Positions 8,048 through 17,862 are shown, counted from the stretch's first letter. The stretch: 64,000 bases of DNA from Opitutia bacterium (GCA_016217595.1 JACRHS010000021.1:1-64000); one strand, 5' to 3'. The notes: generated by a model from the letters alone, not told the origin. Program-made: numbers and translations.

Positions 8048-9313
8048 TCACGACTGAAGCGGCAGCGTCAGGAAAAAACCGCTGCCCTGGCCGGGCGCAC
8101 TCTCGACGCGCACGCGTCCGCCGTGGAGTTGCACGATGTGTTTCACGATGCTCAACCCGAGCCCCGTGCCGCCTTTGTCGCGCGAGCGTCCTTTATCCAC
8201 CCGGTAGAAACGCTCGAACAGTCGCGGCAAATCTTCCGCCGGGATGCCCGGCCCGTCATCGCGCACGCTCACCTCGATCTCGCCGCCCCGCCGCGCCACC
8301 GCCACTGCGATGCGCGTGCCGGCCGGCGTGTATTTCAACGCATTATCGAGCAGGTTTTCGACCGCCTGCGTAAACTTTCGCGGATCGAGCGCCAGCGCCG
8401 GCAACTCCGGCGCCGCCGCAAATTCCAAGCGATGCCCCGCCGCCGTCGGCCGACCGCGGTAATCTTCCACCAGCGCGCCGAGCAGCCGACCGAGCTCCGT
8501 CGGCTCGCATTGCAGCCCGGGGTTGGCCGACTCCAGCCGCGACAACGCCAGCAAATCCTCCACCAGCGCGTGCAGCCGGTCGGCGTGCCGCTGCACGGTC
8601 TGGAGAAACCGCTCGCGATCCTCCACCGCCATCGTCCGGTGACTGTCCACGAGCGTCTCGACGTAGCCTTTGATCATGCTCAACGGCGTGCGCAATTCGT
8701 GCGAGACGTTGGCGACAAAATCCTTTCGCACCGCCTCCAGTTTCCGCTGCCGCGTGATGTCGTGCAGCACGAAGAGCGCCCACGCGCCTTTCTGGCCGCC
8801 GAGCGGCGGAATGAGCGTGCCGGTGACTTCCAGCCAGACGGACTCCGCGCCCTCCACAAACTCGATGGCCTGCGCCGGCCGGGCCTGCCCCGCGCGCACC
8901 GCCTCGACGCATGCGAGAAATTCCCGACTGTGCAGCAACAGCTCCAGACGTTGATGGAGCGCGATTTTCTCGTGCGGAAAAATCGCCTGCAGCGCGCGAT
9001 TCGCGAGTTGGATGCAGTTGTTCTCGTCCACGATCAACACCGCCTCCTGCAAACTGCCGAGCGTGGCTTCGAGTTGCGCGAGCTGTCCCGCGCCCAGCTG
9101 CCGCAGGCGCGTCGCCTCCGCGATCAACCCGTTGGCGGCCGTGCAGAGTTCATCCCACTCCCGCCCGCGCGCCCCGGGCAGATCCTCGCGGAGAAACGGC
9201 TGCTGTTGCGCGATGGCCTGCTCCAGCAACCGCAGTGCGCGGCGATGCGCGGCCTGCTTGTAGAGCGCCACCGCGAGCGCCGCGACCGACACGATGAGCA
9301 ATGCAGTGATCAT
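8048..9313 (-). CDS. phoR: Phosphate-regulon sensor histidine kinase PhoR
   Basis: A 421-residue membrane kinase. A single N-terminal TM helix (residues 1-22) is followed by a linker and a PAS-like domain (about 70-175). HisKA follows with phosphoacceptor motif FVANVSHELRTPLSMIKGY, then HATPase_c (NLLDNALKYTPAGT, RDDGPGIPAEDL, GTGLGLSIVKHIVQLHGG). The order is that of PhoR. Its start lies 6 bp after the phoB stop, so the two form an operon phoB-phoR. With PstSCAB and PhoU in the window it should report phosphate status through the Pst/PhoU complex. Confidence 0.92.
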   Translation of the reverse strand: MITALLIVSVAALAVALYKQAAHRRALRLLEQAIAQQQPFLREDLPGARGREWDELCTAANGLIAEATRLRQLGAGQLAQLEATLGSLQEAVLIVDENNCIQLANRALQAIFPHEKIALHQRLELLLHSREFLACVEAVRAGQARPAQAIEFVEGAESVWLEVTGTLIPPLGGQKGAWALFVLHDITRQRKLEAVRKDFVANVSHELRTPLSMIKGYVETLVDSHRTMAVEDRERFLQTVQRHADRLHALVEDLLALSRLESANPGLQCEPTELGRLLGALVEDYRGRPTAAGHRLEFAAAPELPALALDPRKFTQAVENLLDNALKYTPAGTRIAVAVARRGGEIEVSVRDDGPGIPAEDLPRLFERFYRVDKGRSRDKGGTGLGLSIVKHIVQLHGGRVRVESAPGQGSGFFLTLPLQS

Positions 9314-9319
9314 GGAGGG

Positions 9320-10030
9320 TCAGGAAACGCGCTTGTCGGACATCCGGTAACCGACGCCGCGGATCGTCTCGATCCAGTCGGCCTCGGCGCCGAGTTTTTC
9401 ACGCAGGCGGCGGACGTGCGTGTCCACCGTGCGCGTCTCGATCTCGTTGTCGTAATTCCACACGTTGAGCAGCAGATGCTCGCGCGTCTGCACCCGGCCC
9501 CGGCGCTCCATCAGCAGATGCAGGAGCTTGAACTCGGTGGCGGTCAGTTCGACCGCGTGGCCGTTGATCGTCACCTCGTGGCGGTCCACATCGAGCGCGA
9601 TGCCACCGAGCCGCAATTGCCGGGGCGAAGCCACCGCCGGCTCCGCCACACGCCGCAGCGCCGAACGGATGCGCAGAATGAGTTCTTTTACGCTGAAAGG
9701 TTTGCAGATGTAGTCGTCGCCGCCGCTCTCGAACCCCTGCACGCGGTCCGCCTCCTCGACTTTCGCGGTGAGAAAAAACACCGGCACGCGGTGCAGCTGC
9801 CGGTCGGCGCGCAGCAGCCGGCAAATCTGGATACCGCTGAGCCCGGGCATCATCACATCAAGCACGATCAGGTCCGGCGCGAAACTCCGCGCGCGGTCGA
9901 GGCTGCGCGTCGGATCGTTGAGGGTTTCGACCACGTAGCCGTTGGCCTGGAGATTGAACGCCAGCAGGCTCGTGATGTCCGGCTCGTCGTCGATGACCAG
10001 GATTTTTTGCGGTGCGGCGGACGCTGTCAT
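9320..10030 (-). CDS. phoB: Phosphate-regulon response regulator PhoB
   Basis: A 236-residue OmpR/PhoB-class regulator. The receiver domain has acidic pair DDEPD, phosphoacceptor in IVLDVMMPGLSG, and switch Lys in CKPFSVKEL. The C-terminal winged helix has TATEFKLLHLLMERRGRV and the recognition helix TVDTHVRRLREKLG ending IRGVGYRM. The start is ATG 10030 (MTASAAPQKILVIDDEP), since the longer open frame adds an unrelated basic stretch. Upstream, a PhoB-box-like repeat at 10081-10098 suggests autoregulation. Direct targets in the window are probably the porin, pst and ppk genes. Confidence 0.93.
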   Translation of the reverse strand: MTASAAPQKILVIDDEPDITSLLAFNLQANGYVVETLNDPTRSLDRARSFAPDLIVLDVMMPGLSGIQICRLLRADRQLHRVPVFFLTAKVEEADRVQGFESGGDDYICKPFSVKELILRIRSALRRVAEPAVASPRQLRLGGIALDVDRHEVTINGHAVELTATEFKLLHLLMERRGRVQTREHLLLNVWNYDNEIETRTVDTHVRRLREKLGAEADWIETIRGVGYRMSDKRVS

Positions 10031-10080
10031 GGACGCGCAACTTAACCGAGAACGGCCGCCGCTCCTAGCGAATTTCCGCG

Positions 10081-10098
10081 CTGTCACACAAATGTAAC
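10081..10098 (+). promoter_or_regulatory. PhoB-box-like direct repeat upstream of phoB
   Basis: CTGTCAC-ACAA-ATGTAAC: the GTCAC and GTAAC cores start exactly 11 bp apart, the geometry of the PhoB box (two 7-bp half-sites with 4-bp spacers). The first half-site is close to the E. coli consensus CTGTCAT. It lies about 50 bp upstream of the phoB ATG in the divergent phoB/porin region. Confidence 0.7.
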
Positions 10099-10120
10099 GC
10101 GCGTCCCGCCCCGGCCCGTT

Positions 10121-10139
10121 TGTCACGTATTACGTTACA
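10121..10139. promoter_or_regulatory. Near-palindromic operator-like site in the phoB/porin intergenic region
   Basis: TGTCACGTATTACGTTACA is an almost perfect 19-bp dyad, with one mismatched pair besides the central base. It contains GTCAC and GTTAC cores but 12 bp apart, so it departs from the 11-bp phasing of the other boxes. It may be a PhoB site read on both strands or the operator of another regulator. Confidence 0.4.
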
Positions 10140-10176
10140 AGCGGATTGGAGCGGGCGGCAGCTTCTTTGCGCCAAC

Positions 10177-10203
10177 GTCACCGGCGCGCCACGAGATCGT
10201 AAC
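10177..10203 (+). promoter_or_regulatory. Triple 11-bp-phased PhoB-box-like repeat upstream of the porin gene
   Basis: GTCAC (10177-10181), GCCAC (10188-10192) and GTAAC (10199-10203) start at exact 11-bp intervals, suggesting three PhoB subsites in a row. The site ends 80 bp upstream of the porin ATG (10284), a normal activator position. The middle element is the weakest match. Confidence 0.65.
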
Positions 10204-10283
10204 ATGACGCGGGCATAGTGGCGGCCGTGCAGGAGCGTTTCGCGCCCTGCCCTCATTAATCCGATCCACCAACCAATAACCGT

Positions 10284-11561
10284 ATGCTGAAACTTCCATC
10301 CTTCTGGCGCGCCCTGCTCGGCGCCGCGTTTTTCGCCGCCGTGCCGGCGCTCGCCCAAGACAGCGGCGCGCTCCTCGATGTGCTCGTCCGCAAGGGCGTG
10401 CTCACCGCCCAAGAGGCGGAGAATGTCCGCGCCGAGCTCGCCCGCGACTCCGCGGCGGCCGTCGTCGGCAGCGTCTCCGGCGGCAAGAGCACGCACTCCG
10501 TCGCGCTCTCCGGCCGGTTGCAGCTCCAGTACGCCGGTCTCTCCACCGACCAGCAGTTGCCGGCGGTGAACCAATTTTTCCTGCGCCGCGTCTATCTCGG
10601 TGTGCGCGCGGGCGTCGGCCCGAGCTGGACCGCTGACTTCAATTACGACTTTGCCGGCGGCAATTTCGACAAGGCGTTCATGGAGTGGTCCGGCTATGTC
10701 GGCGACGCGCCGCTCACGCTCGATTTCGGTCTGCGCAAGGTGAACCTCGGCTACGAGGAGTACACCTCCAGCGGCAGCCTGAAAGCCATCGAGCGCTCGC
10801 CCGTCACGCGCTATTTCGCTGAGCCCAACAACGGCCGGCGGCTCGGCGCGGCGAGCTATCGCATCGGGGCTTTCCTCGAAGGCGGCTCGCTCGACGCCCG
10901 CAAAGGCAAAAGCGAGGGCTTCTTCTACGGCGCGGCGATCACCAATCCGCAGCGCACGGAGACGACGCTCGACGCCACGTTCGACGGCGCGAAGTTCAGC
11001 AGCGGCACGAATTACCAGAACTTCAACCACCCCGCCTTCTGGGCCAATCTCGGCTACACCGGCCTGCTCAGCGGCGGCCGCTACCAATTCGGCGCGGCGG
11101 CCGGCTCACTGCCCGACCAGGGCGGCCCGGGCAGCGCCAACCTCGGCAAGGGCTACGATCTCACCGTGTACTCGGTTTTCGGCGACCTCACGCTCGGTCG
11201 CTTCAATCTCGCCGGCGAATATCTGGCCGGCGAAGTCGATGCGGGCGTCAACACGATCCGCGATGCCCGGCCCGCCGGCTACTGGGTGCAGCCATCGTTC
11301 CTGTTCACCGAAAAGATTGAAGGTGTTGCACGCTACAGCTCCGTGGATGCCGACGGCCGCGGCATACGTGCCTCGGACGGCGTACGTTCCGCGCCGGCCG
11401 TCCGCACCGGCCAGCGGCTCGAAGAGCTCTACCTCGGCTTCAACTATTATTTCGTCAATCAGGACGTAAAGCTCCAGGTTGGCTATGTGCAGGGCAAAAC
11501 CAGCGACGGCGCCAGCGAGAAAGTTTCCGGCGTGCGTTCCCAATTGCAGGTCAACTTCTGA
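10284..11561 (+). CDS. Phosphate-selective porin, OprO/OprP family
   Basis: A 425-residue outer-membrane beta-barrel. A signal peptide (about residues 1-24, ending VPALAQ) is followed by a short alpha/coiled segment (DVLVRKGVLTAQEAENVRAE) as in OprP/OprO relatives. Alternating barrel strands follow, e.g. GRLQLQYAG, FFLRRVYLGVRAGVG and FGLRKVNLGYEEY, and the chain ends LQVNF with the terminal Phe typical of BAM substrates. It probably admits phosphate or polyphosphate. It sits between divergent phoB and pstS, behind a triple PhoB-like site. Anion specificity is inferred from family and context. Confidence 0.85.
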   Translation: MLKLPSFWRALLGAAFFAAVPALAQDSGALLDVLVRKGVLTAQEAENVRAELARDSAAAVVGSVSGGKSTHSVALSGRLQLQYAGLSTDQQLPAVNQFFLRRVYLGVRAGVGPSWTADFNYDFAGGNFDKAFMEWSGYVGDAPLTLDFGLRKVNLGYEEYTSSGSLKAIERSPVTRYFAEPNNGRRLGAASYRIGAFLEGGSLDARKGKSEGFFYGAAITNPQRTETTLDATFDGAKFSSGTNYQNFNHPAFWANLGYTGLLSGGRYQFGAAAGSLPDQGGPGSANLGKGYDLTVYSVFGDLTLGRFNLAGEYLAGEVDAGVNTIRDARPAGYWVQPSFLFTEKIEGVARYSSVDADGRGIRASDGVRSAPAVRTGQRLEELYLGFNYYFVNQDVKLQVGYVQGKTSDGASEKVSGVRSQLQVNF

Positions 11562-11600
11562 ACCAATCCTCACCGCCAATCTTCAACCCGCCTCTTCCAC

Positions 11601-12407
11601 ATGAAAAAACTTCTTCTTCTCGCCACCGTCGCGCTCGCCGCGACTTCCCTCCCGGCCCAACGGCTCGTCATCAAGGGCTCCGACACCCTCGGCGCCAAGC
11701 TGGTGCCGCAGCTCGCCGAAGCCTATAAGGCGAAATTCCCAGGCGTGAGTTTCGAGATCGCCGCCGAAGGCTCCACCACCGGCATCGCCGCCATCACCGA
11801 CGGCACCGCCCAGATCGGCATGTCGTCGCGCCGCGCCAAACAAACCGAGGCCTCCGCCGCGAGCGCCAAGGGCGTAAATCTCAAGCCGACCATCGTCGCC
11901 TACGACGGCATGGCCGTGATCGTCCACGCCGACAATCCGCTCGCCAGCCTCACGCCGCGCCAGGTGGAGCAGATCTTCACCGGCGACACCACCGACTGGT
12001 CCGCGGTCGGCGGCGCGCCCGGCAAGATCTCGATCTACACGCGCAACACCTCCTCGGGCACCTACTCCGACTGGAAGGAGCTCGCCATGAAGCGCCGCGA
12101 TTACGCCTCGTCCTCGCAGAAGATGGCGGGCAACGAACAGATCGCCGCCGAGGTCGCCAAGAACCGCAACGGCATCGGCTACGTCGGCCTCGCCTACGTC
12201 CATGCCGCCGGCATCAAGGTCATCGCCATCGGCGGCAAATCGCCGAGCAAGGCCACGGTGCTCGACAAGAGCTACCCGTACGCCCGCCCGACGTTCTACT
12301 ACACCAACGGCGAGCCGACCGGCGAAGCGGCGAAGTTCATCGACTTTACGCTAAGCGACGAGGGCCAGCGCATCGCTGAGCAAGTGGGCTTTGTCGCCAT
12401 CCGCTGA
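11601..12407 (+). CDS. pstS: Phosphate ABC transporter substrate-binding protein PstS
   Basis: A 268-residue periplasmic binding protein with a signal peptide (MKKLLLLATVALAATSLPAQ). Phosphate-loop features are visible: IKGSDTLGAKL, EGSTTGIAAI, IGMSSRRAK and the conserved NTSSGTYSDWKE segment, close to the TRxxxSGT loop of PstS. It captures Pi and delivers it to PstC/PstA. It starts 39 bp after the porin stop, so the two may be cotranscribed, and is followed by an intrinsic terminator (12433-12466) that may keep pstS transcripts in excess over the permease genes. Confidence 0.93.
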   Translation: MKKLLLLATVALAATSLPAQRLVIKGSDTLGAKLVPQLAEAYKAKFPGVSFEIAAEGSTTGIAAITDGTAQIGMSSRRAKQTEASAASAKGVNLKPTIVAYDGMAVIVHADNPLASLTPRQVEQIFTGDTTDWSAVGGAPGKISIYTRNTSSGTYSDWKELAMKRRDYASSSQKMAGNEQIAAEVAKNRNGIGYVGLAYVHAAGIKVIAIGGKSPSKATVLDKSYPYARPTFYYTNGEPTGEAAKFIDFTLSDEGQRIAEQVGFVAIR

Positions 12408-12412
12408 GGCGC

Positions 12413-12428
12413 GTCACCGGAATGTAAC
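12413..12428 (+). promoter_or_regulatory. PhoB-box-like repeat between pstS and pstC
   Basis: GTCAC (12413-12417) and GTAAC (12424-12428) are spaced 11 bp apart, beginning 6 bp after the pstS stop and 68 bp before the pstC ATG. A promoter activated here would initiate near the terminator hairpin that follows. Confidence 0.65.
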
Positions 12429-12432
12429 ATTC

Positions 12433-12466
12433 GCCCGCTTGACCGTCGGTCGGCGGGCTTTTGTTT
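12433..12466 (+). terminator. Intrinsic terminator after pstS
   Basis: The stem GCCCGC/GCGGGC has a nested GACC-GTC-GGTC inner hairpin and is followed by a T-rich run (CTTTTGTTTT). It lies between pstS and pstC. It could end most porin-pstS transcripts, giving high PstS relative to PstCAB, with pstC served by read-through or its own PhoB-dependent promoter. Confidence 0.8.
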
Positions 12467-12480
12467 TCTACCTAGTCGCC

Positions 12481-14082
12481 ATGTCCACAACGCCCATAAC
12501 CACCGCCCGCGCCCCGCTCGTCCAGCGGCGGAGATTCCGCTTCCTCGGGCTGACGTGGGACGATGGCATCAAATATTTCTTCGGCGGCAACGCGATCGTC
12601 GCCATCGTGGTGCTGACGCTCATCACGCTATTTCTCTTTCGTGAAGGCTTCGGGTTTTTCGCGCAGAACCGGCGCAATCTCCTCGTGTACCGGCAGGCCG
12701 GGCTGGAGTACGTCGATTTCATCCGGGCGCAGGAGCGCGATCACTCGGCGCTCACCCGCTACCTCTCCGACCTGCGCGTGCGTCAGATCAACTTCCTCAC
12801 CCAGCAACGCGGTCTGAGCCTCGCCGCCGCCAACGCCGCGCTCGCGCCGTTCGACGACTTTGCCGGCAATTTTGGCGACGCCGCCGAGCCAATTCGTGGG
12901 CTGTTGTCCGATCTCACTGAGCAGGCGACCGCGATCAAAACCAAGTTTCTCGTCGCCGCCGACCGCCGCACCGAGCGGCAGCAACTGCTCGATGCCGGCA
13001 AACCCGCCGAAGCCGCCCGCGTGCAGATTGAGACGGTTGATTTCGCCGCCGAGCTGCGGCCGCTCCTCGATGCGCTCCCGGCCTATCGCGCCGCCAACCA
13101 CGAACTGGCCGCGAAGATCGCCACCGCACTGGCGACGGCGCCGACCCTGCCCGCGCCCGAGCTGGAGAAACGGCTGACGCGTTTCCGCGAACTGGCGCGC
13201 AGCTACGTCGCCGGCTTCCCCACGATCGAACGGAAGCTCGCGACCTGGGATTTTCGCCGTCCTGTGCCGTGGTATCAGGAATTCAGCGCGTTTCTCTTCG
13301 GGCGGGAATGGCTCACCGCGAGTTTCTGGCAGGATTGGTACGGCGTGCTGCCGCTGCTGGCCGGTTCGCTCATGGTTTCGCTGGTGGCGCTGCTGCTCGC
13401 GGTGCCGTTGGGCGTGGCCGCGGCCATTTACGTCAACCAGCTCGCGCCCGCCGCCGAGCAGAAATTTATCAAGCCCTGCATCGAGTTCATCTCGGCCATC
13501 CCCTCGGTGGTGCTCGGATTTTTCGGCATCGCCGTGCTCGGTCAGGCGCTGCGAGCCCTCTCGCAGGTGTCATGGCTCTCCTGGGTGCCGGGCTTCCCGT
13601 TCAGCGAGCGGCTCAACGTCCTCACCGCCGGCTGCCTGCTGGCGTTTCTCGCCGTGCCCACGATTTTCACGCTCGCCGAGGACGCGCTCAACAACGTGCC
13701 CCGCGCGTTCAAGGAGGCGTCGTTCGCCCTCGGCGCCACGCGCCTCCAGACCATCGGCAAGATCGTGCTGCCGGCGGCGCTATCCGGCATCGTCTCGGCG
13801 GTGCTGCTCGGGTTTGGCCGCGTGATCGGCGAGACGATGGTCGTGCTGCTGTGCGCAGGCAACCGCATCGCGTTGCCGGATTTTTCCGCGGGCCTCGGTG
13901 TAGTCACCCAGCCCGTGCACACGATGACCGGCATCATCGCGCAGGAAATGGGCGAGGTCGTGCGCGGCAGCATTCATTACCGGGCGCTGTTCGTTGTGGG
14001 GCTCGTGCTCTTCTTCCTCTCGCTCCTGATCAACTACGTGGCGCAGGGCATCGTGCGCCGTCACCGTCTGACTTCCGGCTGA
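12481..14082 (+). CDS. pstC: Phosphate ABC transporter permease PstC with large extracytoplasmic insertion
   Basis: The 533-residue permease is much longer than the usual 300-330. The start is ATG 12481; longer versions would read through the terminator. TM1 lies near residues 30-52. A hydrophilic, helix-prone insertion of about 230 residues (about 55-284) follows before the core TMs ([20 protein letters not shown] onward). The EAA-type loop ([20 protein letters not shown]) that contacts PstB is intact. The insertion should face the periplasm, next to PstS. With PstA it forms the Pi channel. The long insert is odd relative to the proteobacterial form and may dock PstS or sense something. Confidence 0.92.
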   Translation: MSTTPITTARAPLVQRRRFRFLGLTWDDGIKYFFGGNAIVAIVVLTLITLFLFREGFGFFAQNRRNLLVYRQAGLEYVDFIRAQERDHSALTRYLSDLRVRQINFLTQQRGLSLAAANAALAPFDDFAGNFGDAAEPIRGLLSDLTEQATAIKTKFLVAADRRTERQQLLDAGKPAEAARVQIETVDFAAELRPLLDALPAYRAANHELAAKIATALATAPTLPAPELEKRLTRFRELARSYVAGFPTIERKLATWDFRRPVPWYQEFSAFLFGREWLTASFWQDWYGVLPLLAGSLMVSLVALLLAVPLGVAAAIYVNQLAPAAEQKFIKPCIEFISAIPSVVLGFFGIAVLGQALRALSQVSWLSWVPGFPFSERLNVLTAGCLLAFLAVPTIFTLAEDALNNVPRAFKEASFALGATRLQTIGKIVLPAALSGIVSAVLLGFGRVIGETMVVLLCAGNRIALPDFSAGLGVVTQPVHTMTGIIAQEMGEVVRGSIHYRALFVVGLVLFFLSLLINYVAQGIVRRHRLTSG

Positions 14083-14085
14083 CCC

Positions 14086-15155
14086 ATGCGCCGCGAATCC
14101 ACACCTGCCTCCATTCTGCGCCGCGCGCCCACAGCAAAGCACCGCCTGGAGCAGGCGGTCGGCTGGCTGTTGCGCGGCGCCACATATTTGGTGCTGCTGT
14201 GCGGCGCATTGATCTTCGGCGACATCGTGTGGAAGGGTGCGAAGACGGTGTTTCAACCGACCGCGCCGTTCATCAACGTCGCCTTCTTCACCGAGGCGCC
14301 GGAATCGCTCTACGTCTTCGAGCACGCAGGCAAAAAGTACGAGCTCGGCGACCGCGCATACCGGGCGTTCACCGAGGAGCTCGCGCTCGCAGCCAAGGCC
14401 CGCGGCGAGGCCCCGCCCGCGATCAAGGCCGAGAGCTACGTGTACTCGGCCGGCGGGATTTTCCCCAACATCGTCGGCACCGCGCTGCTCGTCCTCGGCG
14501 CGATGATCATCGCGCTGGTGCTCGGCGTGAGCGCGGCGGTTTATCTCAACGAATACGCACGGCCCGGGAAATTCATCACCGCCATCCGGCTCGCGATCAT
14601 GAATCTCGCCGGCGTGCCCTCGATCGTGTTCGGCCTTTTCGGCTTCGGCCTGTTCGTGGTGTTTTTCGGCTGGAACGTCTCGCTGCTGGCCGGCTGGTTC
14701 ACGCTCGCGTTCATGGTGCTGCCGGTGGTGATCACCGCGAGCGAGGAGGCGCTCAAAGCCGTGCCCAAGAGTTTCCGCGAGGGCTCCCTCGCACTCGGCG
14801 CCACCAAGTGGCAGACGATCTCGCGCAACGTGCTGCCCTACGCGTTGCCCGGCATCCTCACCTCGTCGATCCTCGGCATCGCGCGCGCGGCGGGCGAGAC
14901 CGCGCCGATCATGTTCACCGCCGCCTACGTGGTGCGCGACCAGCTCCCGTGGCAGGGGCTCGCGAAGTGGACGGACTTTTTCTTCCAGGGCGTGATGGCG
15001 CTGCCGTACCACATTTACGTCGTCAGCTCGAAAATCCCGCAGAACGAGTACACCGAGCGCGTGCAGTACGGCACGGCGTTCGTCTTCCTGCTGTTGGTGG
15101 CGTTGATCGCCACCGCGTCCATTTTGCTCCGCAACCGCCTGCGCAACCGCTACCG

Positions 15156-15162
<7 letters not shown>
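14086..15162 (+). CDS. pstA: Phosphate ABC transporter permease PstA
   Basis: A 358-residue inner-membrane permease. TM1 is at about residues 24-46; an extracytoplasmic segment of about 70 residues follows, longer than in E. coli PstA; then the core TMs begin near residue 122 ([20 protein letters not shown]). The coupling loop is [21 protein letters not shown]. The start is 3 bp after the pstC stop and the end overlaps the pstB start by 7 bp, so pstCAB is a tight operon. Works with PstC, PstB and PstS in high-affinity Pi import. Confidence 0.92.
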
Positions 15163-15986
<824 letters not shown>

Positions 15987-16074
15987 CCTGTCTGCTCCGT
16001 CTTCCGCGCCCTCTCAACTTTCACAACTTTTCCCCATGCTTCCCTCCTCTGGCCAACCTGCTGATTTTCCTGTG

Positions 16075-16758
16075 ATGAAACGTTTCTTCGACTCCGAGCT
16101 GGAGACGTTCCGCTCGCACCTGCTGCTGATGGGCGAAACCTCCATCCGCCAGGTCCGCGACGCCATGAAGGCCCTCGTCGAAAGCGACGCGGCGCTGGCT
16201 CACCACGTAATCGCCGCCGATGATGAACTCGATACGCTCGAAGTGAAGATCGACGAGGAGGCCGCCCGCTACATGAACCTCCGGGCGCCTGTCGCCTCCG
16301 AGCTGCGCCTCGTGATTGTCGGCATGAAAGCCAGCCATGATCTGGAGCGCGTGGGTGACGAAGCCTCCAACATCGCCAAGCGCGCCGTCCGCCTCAGCGC
16401 CGAACCCCCGCTCAAGCCCTACATCGATTTGCCGCGCATGTCCGGCATCGCCCTGGAAATGCTCCGCGATGCGCTCGATTGTTTCCTCAACGGCGACGTG
16501 CAGAAGGCGCTCGCCGTCTGCCATCGCGACACCGAGGTCGACCAGCTCAACCGCCAGCTCTACCGCGAGCTCACCAGTTTCATGCTCGAACAACCCGCCA
16601 CCATCGGCCGCGCGCTGGAACTAATGTTTATTTCCAAATCCATCGAGCGCATCGCCGATCACGCGACCAACATCGCCGAGGAGATGATCTACCTCGCGAA
16701 GGGTCAGGACGTGCGCCACTCGGAGCAGGTAAAAAAGCCCGCCAGCCCCGCCACCTGA
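16075..16758 (+). CDS. phoU: Phosphate-specific transport regulator PhoU
   Basis: A 227-residue all-alpha protein with two repeated three-helix PhoU domains. Repeat motifs seen: ELRLVIVGMKASHDLERVGDEASNIAKRA and, in the second repeat, MFISKSIERIADHATNIAEEMIYLAKG, matching the metal-binding E/DxxxD patterns of PhoU. It links the Pst transporter to PhoR and represses the regulon when Pi is sufficient. The start is ATG 16075 (MKRFFDSELETFRSHLL); 13 residues further upstream are possible but unlike the family. Last gene of the pst cluster, 88 bp after pstB. Confidence 0.93.
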   Translation: MKRFFDSELETFRSHLLLMGETSIRQVRDAMKALVESDAALAHHVIAADDELDTLEVKIDEEAARYMNLRAPVASELRLVIVGMKASHDLERVGDEASNIAKRAVRLSAEPPLKPYIDLPRMSGIALEMLRDALDCFLNGDVQKALAVCHRDTEVDQLNRQLYRELTSFMLEQPATIGRALELMFISKSIERIADHATNIAEEMIYLAKGQDVRHSEQVKKPASPAT

Positions 16759-17113
16759 CCGCGCACGACGCACTTCGATCACCGCTCCGGATCGGCCCGA
16801 CGCGCGCCGCAATCATCAGCCCGGTTGCCATCACTCCCGTAGTTGCTGACGCGCGTTGGGGACAACGCGCGCCACCTCTGCGCGACGGTGCGACGTTCAA
16901 CCGACCACGGCGCTGACGCTTGCATCTTGATGGACATCCAAGCCCACGAATCTATCGAGCGTGCTCAAGCGCTGGTCTCCTTTGTCGGTGGTTTTTGCTG
17001 ACGCCTCCATCTTGTGGCCCGGCTCGCTCTTGGCGAGCCACTCACGCTCCCGGGGCCCAACTTCTTTTTCTCCTTCGCTCAGTGTCACGCAGCTATAGTG
17101 TCTGGGCAAAAAT
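16759..17113. other. Non-coding region downstream of phoU
   Basis: About 355 bp that include an inverted copy of repeat A (16848-16878). No clear terminator for phoU. No credible gene seen. Confidence 0.5.
16848..16878 (-). repeat. Repeat A, copy 3 (hairpin-1 half only, inverted)
   Basis: On the minus strand this matches copy 1 exactly over the GAGGTGG arm and hairpin 1 (bases 171-201), but the second hairpin and the closing arm are absent. It lies downstream of phoU. Confidence 0.7.
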
Positions 17114-17497
17114 ATGACGCTCGACGACGTGCTCGCATGCTTCCCAACGATCCCCAAAGCCGACTGGGAAGATTCGTATCTTGCCGGCGGCGGCCAGCGC
17201 CTTCTAGCCAACGCCGAGCGATTCCAAGTCGAGATTATGCTCGAGAAGAAAATCCAGAAGATCGCGTTCTTCTTCACTGAGGTGGATCGCGAGATTCTTT
17301 CTTGCGTGAATCTCGTGACGAAAGACGTGAAGAAGTCGCTGCAGTTTCTTGGGGATGCCGCAGCGTTCATCACAGCGAATCCGGATGTGCCCTTTCGCGT
17401 GGCTTTTGGCGACTACGACATCGAGATGACTCAGATTCAGACGACTGATGCAGTCGTACGCACATTGATCATTCGGCCGACTGAACTGGAGGCGTAA
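17114..17497 (+). CDS. Hypothetical protein, 127 aa
   Basis: I do not recognise the family. The soluble protein begins MTLDDVLACFPTIPKADW, has acidic-to-neutral helices, two cysteines (positions 9 and about 63) and a C-terminal beta-rich part (RVAFGDYDIEMTQIQTT). No signal peptide or TM segment. Codon use is less GC-biased than phoU and ppk on either side and the gene is flanked by repeats, suggesting acquisition. No partner gene adjacent. Confidence 0.55.
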   Translation: MTLDDVLACFPTIPKADWEDSYLAGGGQRLLANAERFQVEIMLEKKIQKIAFFFTEVDREILSCVNLVTKDVKKSLQFLGDAAAFITANPDVPFRVAFGDYDIEMTQIQTTDAVVRTLIIRPTELEA

Positions 17498-17770
17498 GAT
17501 GAAAGCTGAGCCGAACCCGAAGCGTAGTAGTAACGCGGGCCCGATATAGGGAGCCGAGTATTGTTGATTTTTCATCACCGTCAGCAACGTTGCCAACGCC
17601 ACCGCGGCACCTAACGCGCCTTGAATTTATGCCCCGTGCCATAAATCGCCACTGTGACGCAAAACCAAGCGGAGCATTGTTCCGAGACGTGCTGGGGAAT
17701 CCTACGGGCCAAATTCTGACTCTTGTAGCCGATAGCGGGTGAGCCGGTGTGCGACGAACCGCCAACCCCG

Positions 17771-17793
17771 GCCTCGTCACCTCGGCCGCTACG
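17771..17793 (+). repeat. Interspersed repeat B, single arm
   Basis: Reverse complement of 44051-44073 with one mismatch over 23 bp (core CCTCGTCACCTCGG, GCTACG). The second arm seen at 44107-44129 is missing here. Confidence 0.65.
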
Positions 17794-17862
17794 GGAGGCG
17801 AGCGGAGCACGCAGCGTTTCGTGCCTTTCGCGTGTTTCGTGGGCGATTCTTGGGAAAGCATG

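Noticed and set aside
8123-10045. 640-codon plus-strand frame across phoR and phoB
   Set aside because: Entirely antisense to two well-supported genes; His/Arg-rich low-complexity translation, no family.
12391-12480. Longer start for PstC
   Set aside because: It would begin inside pstS and translate through the PhoB-like box and terminator; ATG 12481 fits the family.
13269-15155. In-frame upstream extension that would make PstB 905 residues long
   Set aside because: The extension overlaps pstC and pstA in another frame and has Arg-rich non-protein-like sequence; PstB proper starts at 15156.
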